64,000 nt of DNA from an uncultured Lachnospiraceae bacterium. GTDB lineage: Bacteria > Bacillota > Clostridia > Lachnospirales > Lachnospiraceae. Positions 18,509 through 25,780 of this stretch are shown here, piece after piece. The stretch is from contig CANOEC010000011.1 of NCBI GenBank assembly GCA_947564735.1, positions 1 through 64,000 of the forward strand, written 5' to 3'. Under the pieces are notes generated by a model. It did not search any database and was not told where the DNA came from. It saw only the letters and a program-made list of their open reading frames with translations. Position numbers and translations under genes: made by a program. Within the stretch, counting starts at the first letter, position 1. The number at the start of each line of letters is the position of its first letter.

Positions 18509-19339
18509 TTATTTTTCAAAATCAAACTTTCGTTCTATAAAACACTCATACAGCTCTTTACATACCGTTTCATTAGATATAATACTATCAGCACGAGACT
18601 CCATGCACTTGTACGCCTGCTGTATTAATTTTTCAGCATCATTTTTGAGTTCCAGCTCTGTTTTAGCTTTTTTATCATGCCCTATACGATACATTTCCAG
18701 AACTTCATCGGTTCGCAATGGGGCATAACTTTTAATAAAATGTTTTTCACAAAATTTTTCATATGTTTTCAATCGTTTAAAATAATCGGCGTGTTTTTCC
18801 AAAACACTGTAGTCTTTTTCCAACTTATTTAGAAAAATATCTACAGAATCATATTTATTTATCTTTGTACCCGTTCTTCCTATACACATTGGAAGAACCC
18901 AAAAATTTGCTAAACAATGATATTGGCTGTGATAATTTTTCAAAAAATCTGGCCAATTATCTTTTTGAGTTCTTTCTTTTGCAGACTTGCCAGCTTCTGG
19001 TATATTATTTGCAATAGAATTGAAACTGTTAATTGTATCACCAAGAAAATTACAATTATTACAACTTCCACGCTCATTTAATATATCTTTCAAAGTATCT
19101 GCATATACAATTTCATAAAATTTAACTGCCAAATCTGACATATCTGGGTCAAGCGCACGCCTATATTTCTGAGTTGAACTGATTCTAGCACTTGTAAATT
19201 TTTCCTCGCTTGGAAGAATCTTTTCATGCTCATAATCCTGTTTTATCCAAAGCACTTCAGAAGATTGTTTATGAGCAACACATTCAATTGGCGTTAATAA
19301 AATATTTCTTACTTCCTGCTTCTCTTTTTCAGTCATCAT
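18509..19339 (-). CDS. Protein of unknown function (276 residues)
   Basis: No family is recognised with certainty. The protein is hydrophilic and helical. Near residue 93 it has a CNNCNFLGDTINSFNSI segment whose CxxC could bind metal. A segment YHCLANFWVLPMCIGRTGTK follows. Many bacterial proteins of this kind have a LxNFWLLP-type motif and travel with WYL regulators. The start overlaps the WYL gene by 11 bases (AAAGGA just upstream), so the two are translationally coupled. The AT-rich composition differs from the housekeeping genes to the right. Confidence 0.65.
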   Translation of the reverse strand: MMTEKEKQEVRNILLTPIECVAHKQSSEVLWIKQDYEHEKILPSEEKFTSARISSTQKYRRALDPDMSDLAVKFYEIVYADTLKDILNERGSCNNCNFLGDTINSFNSIANNIPEAGKSAKERTQKDNWPDFLKNYHSQYHCLANFWVLPMCIGRTGTKINKYDSVDIFLNKLEKDYSVLEKHADYFKRLKTYEKFCEKHFIKSYAPLRTDEVLEMYRIGHDKKAKTELELKNDAEKLIQQAYKCMESRADSIISNETVCKELYECFIERKFDFEK

Positions 19340-20573
19340 ATTTATCCTTTCTTAATCCATACTTATCATTTAGATCTTTTATTTTCCCAATCACATCATT
19401 CCGTATCTCTTCCGGCGCAATCACTTCCACTCTGTCGCTGTATTGCAGCGCCCAATGCGCCATTGCAAAGGGAGAACACTCTACCCTTACAATATCATCA
19501 TAGGGCGCCTCTTTTTCAGTCTTCACATACTTAAATTTATCTCCAAACCAATCGTGCAGAAAAGTATAATCCGCCCTAATTCGCCTTGTCGGGTCGTCCT
19601 CCTTTTTCGGACTTTTTATCTTTAAAGTAATCCATACCGGTTTATCATAAGACATATTCAGATGCTTCAATTGAAAATCTTCCGTCCATTCCATCGGTAA
19701 ATTCTCGACATCCCGCTTCGGGATTCTGGGCTCTCCCGTAATTCCCGCTTCTTTGTTTACCCCCGGAATTTCAATATCCGTCATCAAATCGATTCTCCAA
19801 ATGGACATATTTCTTACCGTTTCGCCTTTTATCATAACCTCCTTACAGGCTAACAAATAATATCTTCCGCCGCTTGCCACAATATAATAAGGACTTACAG
19901 TATCTTTTCTGTCCCTAATTGGTTTCAGCTTTTTTTGATAGGTATACCCATTGAATCTGAAAGAAATCTGTACATTATTATCGATCGCCTTCTGAATTGT
20001 CAACAAATTTACCCGTAGCTGCTCCCTGTCTGCCAGTTCCGGCTCCATCACCTTGCATATATGCTTCGGACCTTTTTGATAAAATCTTGTGGTCAGATTT
20101 CGTTCTACTTTTTCTATCAAATTCGCAGCCGTTCTCGTATCTAACGTCTTTGTTGACAAGATACCCTCTATGATGCTGTTAATTTCATCATAGGAAAAAG
20201 TCCTATTGTAATACAATCCGTCGATATGCATTGTCTGGTCTGCAAAATCATCATACTCTTCCTCACTGCCAAACAGTGTTTCCTCATCATAATCTTCTGC
20301 AGCATTCCCATAATACTTTTTAAAATCGTGAAAATAGATTTTCCAGTCATTCTCACTTTTATATCCATACTCATCGCTGTTCATTGTGCGCGCCATGTCT
20401 TTGATCAGTCTGTTGAAGGTCTCTTTATCCCCTATGTATTCCGATACCTCCGGCGATTTTCGCATTTCAGCCTGCGTTGTGGGATGCTCACTGTCCGTAT
20501 TGTTCTTTAAAAACTCCCAAATTTTAAACATCCGCTCAAATCTTGCAGCCTTACTTAATCTTCTTTTGCCCAA
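19329..20573 (-). CDS. WYL-domain transcriptional regulator
   Basis: This 414-residue protein has an N-terminal helix-turn-helix region (LSKAARFERMFKIWEFL, then TQAEMRKSPEVSEYIGDKET) and a WYL ligand-sensing domain in the middle (YYIVASGGRYYLLACKE, and MSIWRIDLMTDIEI), followed by a WCX-like end. The start is taken as TTG at 20573, because GGAGGG lies 10 bases upstream and the protein then begins at the conserved LGKRRLSKAARFERM. WYL proteins often control phage-defence genes. It is the first gene of a coupled unit with an unknown protein and a metallophosphoesterase. Confidence 0.88.
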   Translation of the reverse strand: MGKRRLSKAARFERMFKIWEFLKNNTDSEHPTTQAEMRKSPEVSEYIGDKETFNRLIKDMARTMNSDEYGYKSENDWKIYFHDFKKYYGNAAEDYDEETLFGSEEEYDDFADQTMHIDGLYYNRTFSYDEINSIIEGILSTKTLDTRTAANLIEKVERNLTTRFYQKGPKHICKVMEPELADREQLRVNLLTIQKAIDNNVQISFRFNGYTYQKKLKPIRDRKDTVSPYYIVASGGRYYLLACKEVMIKGETVRNMSIWRIDLMTDIEIPGVNKEAGITGEPRIPKRDVENLPMEWTEDFQLKHLNMSYDKPVWITLKIKSPKKEDDPTRRIRADYTFLHDWFGDKFKYVKTEKEAPYDDIVRVECSPFAMAHWALQYSDRVEVIAPEEIRNDVIGKIKDLNDKYGLRKDKYDD

Positions 20574-20615
20574 TTTAAATTTTCCCTCCCGACCCGCACA
20601 TTTGGTCACCAAAAT

Positions 20616-20708
20616 CTACAAACTTACCTTCCCGCATTTTGCATAGAAAAAATCAAAACACTCATATTCTTCATAGCAACCGTGAATGTCCGACATGATA
20701 TAGCGCAT
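20616..20708 (-). pseudogene. N-terminal stub of a metallophosphoesterase (30 codons)
   Basis: MRYIMSDIHGCYEEYECFDF is the start of a calcineurin-like phosphoesterase including the first metal motif SDIHG. AAAGGAGAG lies about 7 bases upstream. The frame ends after KCGKVSL, so more than 200 residues are missing. It is the third phosphoesterase trace within 6 kb and may be the scar of a deletion that placed the WYL gene here. Confidence 0.7.
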
Positions 20709-20783
20709 ATACTCTCCTTTTTCCCAGCCGATATTCGGGACATTTGCTTTCCACATTACAATTTTTTAATATTTTAATACAAA

Positions 20784-21257
20784 TTACGAAAGCTCTTTTA
20801 TGTATTCGCGAAACAGGATTGCCTCTACCGCTGGGGTTTTGGATGCAAAAGCTGCATTCTCAATGCCACCTGTTATCAGCAGTCTCTCCCATAATTTGGA
20901 GAAATCATCAAAATCAAATCGGTTATCATCCAATACAACATACTCATCTATCTCTGGATGTGTATCCAGATAATTCATGATTCCCTGACCTCTTTTATTA
21001 AAATGATCTTCTGTCATCGCAGAGATTTCAAGACCATGTTCCATCAATTTTTCTCTTAAATAATTGAGGTCATCTCCTATCCTGACATTTTTCCAGTCAG
21101 ATGTCAGAACAAGAGCTCCCCCGCCATATTTTTTTATTGCTCCCGCCAGAATCCCAATTCTAGTGCAATCTACTCCTATATGACCGTCCGGAGAGGCTAT
21201 TACGGTCTTCCTTGTATTTAAGACGCCATCCACATCCAAAAAAATCGCAAAACTCAT
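20784..21257 (-). CDS. HAD-fold protein of the Swiss Army Knife RNA-repair type
   Basis: This 157-residue HAD-superfamily protein starts with the catalytic motif FLDVDGVLN (DxDG, nucleophile Asp near residue 8). LTSDWK (motif II) follows near residue 52 and VVLDDNRFDF (motif IV) near residue 107. Its small size and the DVDGVLN..TSDW pattern resemble the HAD domain named after Swiss Army Knife RNA-repair proteins. The reaction is probably removal of a phosphate, perhaps from an RNA end; this is inference. GGAGG lies about 11 bases before the ATG. It sits between rlmD and the WYL unit. Confidence 0.75.
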   Translation of the reverse strand: MSFAIFLDVDGVLNTRKTVIASPDGHIGVDCTRIGILAGAIKKYGGGALVLTSDWKNVRIGDDLNYLREKLMEHGLEISAMTEDHFNKRGQGIMNYLDTHPEIDEYVVLDDNRFDFDDFSKLWERLLITGGIENAAFASKTPAVEAILFREYIKELS

Positions 21258-21654
21258 ATGCCAATCGCCTCCAAATCATTTTCTCGTTATCTAATATAAC
21301 AGTTCGGCGGTCGGTTTTTTCCACCATAAGAGGAATAATATCTATAAAATCTGTCGAATCATTCAACTTTATCCTCATTCTTATACGGAGTATATAGAAA
21401 CGACTTAGTGCATCCATAATTGCTTTCTCTTTCTCCACCGAGCACTTCGGAAACTTTGCATTCTCTATTTTCGCCTTATTATAGCTCTCTCTTTTAATAA
21501 TACCACACTTCTGTTTTATCTGTGCGATATACAAATTGCTAACTTTCAATCCCGTATGCTCCAGCACATACTCCTTGATTTCTTCATAAGTCGCTTCGCT
21601 CTCCGTAGCCGTCAAATCCATCTCGTCCATCGTGAGTTCCACCACAACATGATG
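21160..21654 (-). pseudogene. C-terminal extension of RlmD cut off by an in-frame amber codon
   Basis: Directly after the TAG that ends rlmD, the same frame continues as HHVVVELTMDEMDLTATE, then YEEIKEYVLEHTGLKVSNLY and ESYNKAKIENAKFPKC, to about 21396. From memory, Lachnospiraceae RlmD proteins often end in just this kind of extension after LLS(K/Q)L. The TAG sits at a position where Lys is common, so one AAG-to-TAG change would explain the split. After 21396 the frame runs on with unfamiliar sequence into the HAD gene. A GTG at 21645 could restart translation, but no ribosome binding site is seen. Confidence 0.65.
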
Positions 21655-23142
21655 CTAGACATTAAGTTGGGACAATAAACACACAGTCTCCACATGCACC
21701 GTCCCCCCAAACTGGTCCACAGCCCGAACCTTCTTAAGCTCATATCCTCCCCCGCACAGCACACGCAAGTCTCTCGCCAGCGTCGCCGAATCACAGCTCA
21801 CATATACGATTCTATCCGGATGCATGGCAAGCATCGTCTCCATGCACTTCTCGTCGCAGCCCTTACGCGGCGGGTCAACCACGATTACATCCGGATGCCG
21901 CATCTGCTCATCCGAAAATGCCCCGTTACTCTTCTTTCTTTCATCCTCCCCGCACTCACATGAAGCCTTCTTCGCCAAGGTCTCCGACACATTCCCTGCG
22001 GCATAAAACGTCGGAAGCACTTCCTCCGCCTTCCCCACGAAAAACTTCACATTGTCTATTCCATTGCTGCGCGCATTCTCCTTGGCGTCCGCAATCGCCT
22101 CCGGAATGATTTCCACCCCGTAAACCTGCCTTGCCTTCTTCGCCATGAAAAGCGATATTGTCCCGATTCCGCAATACAAATCCCACACGGTCTCTTTGCC
22201 CGTCAGCCCGGCATAATCCAGCGCAAGCCCATACAGCTTTTCCGTCTGCACCGGATTGACTTGATAAAAGGACAGGGGCGAGATAGCAAAGGTAATTCCT
22301 CCCAGCGTGTCCTGAATCCTGTCTTTGCCCCAGAGCACCCTGATTTCTTTTCCCATAATCACGTTCGTTCTTTCGGTATTGACGCTGACAGAGACGCTCA
22401 CCACGCACCTCTTAGCTGTCACTCCTTTCAGTCTCTCAACCAGCCGCTCCTCCTTCGGAAGCTTCTTTCCGTTGATGACAAGGCAGACCATAATCTCCCC
22501 CGACTGAAACCCGGTACGAATTAGCACATGGCGCACCAGTCCTGTTCCTTCCTTTTCCCGGTACGCCGTCACATGATTTTCCCGCATATATGCAAGCACC
22601 GCTTCCAGAATATCTTTATTTTCGGGCGCGCCCAGTGCGCAGTCTGTGTTTGCAATAATATCGTGTGTCCTGCCCGCATAGAATCCGGTAATCAGCTTCC
22701 CGCTTTTGTCATATCCCACCGGATACTGCGCCTTATTGCGATAGTGCCACGGTTCCTCCATGCCGATAATCGGCTCCATCACGGCGTCAACCTGCTCTGT
22801 CGTAAAACCGCCGATACGCAGCAGATTGTTACGCACCTTATCCTGTTTAAACATAAGCTGTCTTTCATAGCGCATTGCCTGAATCTGACAGCCGCCGCAT
22901 TGCCTATGAAATCCGCATTTTGGCTCCACACGAAAAGAAGAAGGTACTAAAACCTTCTCCATTCTTGCATAGCCGTAATTTTTCTTACACTTTGTAATCC
23001 GTACTTCCACCGTATCCCCGATGACTGCATCTTTTACAAAAAGGGTATACCCGTCAACCTTACCAATTCCCTCACCGTCATTCCCAATATCTTCTATCGT
23101 GACCGTGACAATATCATTCTTATGGTACTTTTCATATTCCAT
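21655..23142 (-). CDS. rlmD: 23S rRNA (uracil-5)-methyltransferase, RlmD/RumA type
   Basis: The 495-residue enzyme methylates uracil C5 in 23S rRNA, or a related tRNA/rRNA site. It has an N-terminal TRAM domain (residues 1-65), an iron-sulfur cluster motif CGFHRQCGGC (Cys-x5-Cys-x2-Cys), a SAM-binding core with VWDLYCGIGTISLF and VYGVEI, and the catalytic region VDPPRKGCD and VYVSCDSATLARDL. A 20-30-residue insert rich in Cys, Glu and Lys lies before VDPPRKG. The protein ends at a TAG, with extension-like sequence continuing in frame beyond it. Confidence 0.92.
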   Translation of the reverse strand: MEYEKYHKNDIVTVTIEDIGNDGEGIGKVDGYTLFVKDAVIGDTVEVRITKCKKNYGYARMEKVLVPSSFRVEPKCGFHRQCGGCQIQAMRYERQLMFKQDKVRNNLLRIGGFTTEQVDAVMEPIIGMEEPWHYRNKAQYPVGYDKSGKLITGFYAGRTHDIIANTDCALGAPENKDILEAVLAYMRENHVTAYREKEGTGLVRHVLIRTGFQSGEIMVCLVINGKKLPKEERLVERLKGVTAKRCVVSVSVSVNTERTNVIMGKEIRVLWGKDRIQDTLGGITFAISPLSFYQVNPVQTEKLYGLALDYAGLTGKETVWDLYCGIGTISLFMAKKARQVYGVEIIPEAIADAKENARSNGIDNVKFFVGKAEEVLPTFYAAGNVSETLAKKASCECGEDERKKSNGAFSDEQMRHPDVIVVDPPRKGCDEKCMETMLAMHPDRIVYVSCDSATLARDLRVLCGGGYELKKVRAVDQFGGTVHVETVCLLSQLNV

Positions 23143-23204
23143 ATATCACAATGCCTCTTTCACTTCTATATCTTCCAGACGATTCCCATCTTCCGCTTCT
23201 GACT

Positions 23205-24149
23205 TTACTCTGTCTTTGTCCCCCTCACATTGGACTCAAACAACCTGTTATAGCCAAGCCATCCTGTTTCATTGGTACTCTCTAACAGTTCTGTGAATGT
23301 CTCCATTTTCGCATCGGTATTATCTGCAAATGTGAGTGCAACCGCCTCCACGATTGCGGGTTTTTTCGGAGAACCAAATTCATATTCTCCATGGTGGGAT
23401 AAGATGCAATGTTTCAGTTCATTGGCAAGTATCACGGGAAACCCGTCAATCGTTCTTATTTTTTCCCCTACCATTTCACTGCCGATTACGATATGCCCAA
23501 GGAATTGTCCGTCATCCGTATAATCATTCTGCGGGAAGAGCGACAATTCTTTTGTTTTGCCGATATCATGGCAGATTGCGGCAGTCAGCAGCAAATCCCT
23601 GTTTAAAACAGGATACTGTGTGCAGAAATAATCGCACAGTTTCGCAACCGCAAGCGTATGCTGTAACAAACCCCCCACAAACCCGTGATGCACAGTTTTT
23701 GCCGCGGAAGACTGTTTGAATGTCTTAGCAAATTCTGCATCTTCCACAAAAAAAGCTTTTAATAATTTTTTCAAATAAGTATTTCCAATACTGTCAATCA
23801 ACTCCAGCAGTTCCTGCATCATATCGTCAATCGGATATTTACTGACGGGAAGATAATCAGCCGGTTCATACTCTCCCTCGCGGCATTTGCGGATACGTTT
23901 TACATTGACTTGAAAGGCGCCCTGAAAAATCGTCACATCACCATACACCTCTATGTAATCGAGGGAATCAAAGTCTTCGATTCCCGCATTGTTAGGATCC
24001 CATACTTTGGCGTCCACGGTTCCCGTCTTATCCTGCAGGATAACATTGTCATAGGGTTTGCCGTTCTTTGTGACCGCCGACTGTTTATGCTTACACAAAT
24101 AGATATCAAATACTCTGTCGCCTTCTTTAAAGTCTTTAATATATTTCAT
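23205..24149 (-). CDS. yhaM: 3'-5' exoribonuclease YhaM family (OB fold plus HD domain)
   Basis: The 314-residue protein starts with an OB-fold nucleic-acid-binding domain (residues 1-100: YDNVILQDKTGTVDAKVWD, and DVTIFQGAFQVNV). A metal-dependent HD domain follows: HHGFVGGLLQHTLAVAKLC near residues 168-186, and AAICHDIGKTKEL. This order is that of YhaM, which degrades RNA and DNA 3' ends. The length matches the family. GGAGAAAGG lies 8 bases upstream. It lies 62 bases before rlmD in the same direction. Confidence 0.9.
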   Translation of the reverse strand: MKYIKDFKEGDRVFDIYLCKHKQSAVTKNGKPYDNVILQDKTGTVDAKVWDPNNAGIEDFDSLDYIEVYGDVTIFQGAFQVNVKRIRKCREGEYEPADYLPVSKYPIDDMMQELLELIDSIGNTYLKKLLKAFFVEDAEFAKTFKQSSAAKTVHHGFVGGLLQHTLAVAKLCDYFCTQYPVLNRDLLLTAAICHDIGKTKELSLFPQNDYTDDGQFLGHIVIGSEMVGEKIRTIDGFPVILANELKHCILSHHGEYEFGSPKKPAIVEAVALTFADNTDAKMETFTELLESTNETGWLGYNRLFESNVRGTKTE

Positions 24150-24220
24150 AATTTCAACCTTTCTCCTTTACCATATCATTCATCACACAAACTTACGCAA
24201 TTTTCTTGTACCAGAATATC

Positions 24221-25582
24221 CTACCATCTTCCCAGTGTCACTTCGGCGTTCATCTCACGCCCCTGCCGCATCAGCACAAAGGTCAATACGTCCTCCGGAT
24301 TTGCATTGTATAACACATTCAGCAGTTCATTATAAGTTGAAATCGGTGTTTCATTAATCCGTATCACCACATCACCGCTCTGGATTCCTGCCGCCATCGC
24401 CGGAGAATCCATCTCGATTCCTTTAATATACGCTCCCGGCGGAATGTCCAGTTCTTCGCCAGCCTCTTTCGGTACATCCGTTCCATGAATGCCAAGATAA
24501 GCTCTTTCCTTATCGTTGGACATTTTCTCAATGGTTCTTTTTAGCTCCGATATCCCATAGGCAGTCAACAGATTGCCCATATCATTGCTTGTGTTGACGT
24601 TATCAATAATTCCGATAACCATTCCCTTCAAGTTGACAAGCACACCGGTTGCATTGCGGCTTCCGTAAATATCTGTCGTCATTGTCTTATAAGCGGAATC
24701 CGGCTGGTCGATGACCATTCCCACGGAAGTCACCATCCCATAGCACACGGAACCGCTTGTTCCCATGGGGCTGCCAAGCGCCATCACAGGAGTCCCAAGC
24801 AGGCTGCTGTTATTAGAACTTCCCAGTGTCGCGATGTCTATCACGTCCATTGTTTCTTCTTCTATAGACACAAGCGGCACGGACAAAATTGCCAGTCCCG
24901 TAACCGTATCCTTCTGTACCAGCTCCGCACTGACCGTTGACTGGTCACAGAAGGTCACAATAAGACTTTCCTCGCCGCTTATCGTTCCTGCACTGACCAG
25001 AATCAAAATAGCTTTCCCGTTATTCGCCACAATAATTCCGGAAGCAGACGCCTCATTTTCATAGATATCATTAAACCAGTCCACGTCCGAAATAACGCTT
25101 GTGACCGTGACCACAGAACGCCCTGCCGTCTGTGCCAGCTGTGCCATTTCCTCGTAAAGCATCTGGTAATCACTGATACCAAACTGTACTTGGGACAGCA
25201 GTTCTTCAATCTGTTCGTCTTCCAGCTCCGCCGGTACGGTTTCCACAATTTGTTCCGGCTCTTCCTCGACCAGCATGTCCTCCGGCTTCATCTCTTCCGT
25301 CACGGTTTCCTCCGGAAACTGTACTTCCTCCGCCTCTTCTTCCGGATAAAGCCGGTTACTGATAACCGGCTCCAACACCAGAAATGTAAAACATGCCACC
25401 AGACCGAAGACCACCGCCATCACCACGGTGATAACCGTTCTTCTAAGAAGTTTCTTTTTATTGACCGGCTTCTGCTTAATCGTCTCGCGCAAAAAATCCG
25501 GCTGTACAGGCGGCGTATATTCTGCCTGCTCCTTGACCGCCTCTTCAGCGATCTCTTTTTGTTCTTTTTCCTGCTCTGCCAT
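24221..25582 (-). CDS. HtrA-like membrane protein with PDZ domain but no catalytic triad
   Basis: This 453-residue membrane protein has a cytoplasmic acidic N-terminus, one membrane helix (VITVVMAVVFGLVACFTFLV) near residues 55-75, an extracellular acidic linker, a chymotrypsin-fold domain and a C-terminal PDZ domain (AGIQSGDVVIRINETPISTY). In active S1C proteases the triad lies in HVV, DLAVL and GNSGGP. Here these positions read ILVSAGTI, GLAILSV and GSRNATGVLVN, so His, Asp and Ser are all absent. It is probably a binding or sensing protein. The start at 25582 (MAEQEKEQ) follows AGGAAGG. It is divergent from mutS2. Confidence 0.85.
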   Translation of the reverse strand: MAEQEKEQKEIAEEAVKEQAEYTPPVQPDFLRETIKQKPVNKKKLLRRTVITVVMAVVFGLVACFTFLVLEPVISNRLYPEEEAEEVQFPEETVTEEMKPEDMLVEEEPEQIVETVPAELEDEQIEELLSQVQFGISDYQMLYEEMAQLAQTAGRSVVTVTSVISDVDWFNDIYENEASASGIIVANNGKAILILVSAGTISGEESLIVTFCDQSTVSAELVQKDTVTGLAILSVPLVSIEEETMDVIDIATLGSSNNSSLLGTPVMALGSPMGTSGSVCYGMVTSVGMVIDQPDSAYKTMTTDIYGSRNATGVLVNLKGMVIGIIDNVNTSNDMGNLLTAYGISELKRTIEKMSNDKERAYLGIHGTDVPKEAGEELDIPPGAYIKGIEMDSPAMAAGIQSGDVVIRINETPISTYNELLNVLYNANPEDVLTFVLMRQGREMNAEVTLGRW

Positions 25583-25780
25583 AAGGTATACAACCTTCCT
25601 GTTCCGCCATATAGCGATTCCATTTTCATAGATAGAGATTCCTTTCGTATTAGTATAGCTTTTTTCCCTTCCCTTGTAAAGAAAAGCAACGGAAAACCCC
25701 ATAGTAATTCTTTTCATTTTATGATAAAATGCAAGATATATGGGTAGGAACCAGAAGCAGTACAGAAATGGAGAAAAGAA

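Noticed and set aside
17615-21325. Shared word CGGTTTTTTCCACC at about 17618 and 21312
   Set aside because: One copy is part of a terminator and the other lies inside a coding frame; there is no longer similarity, so coincidence is likely.
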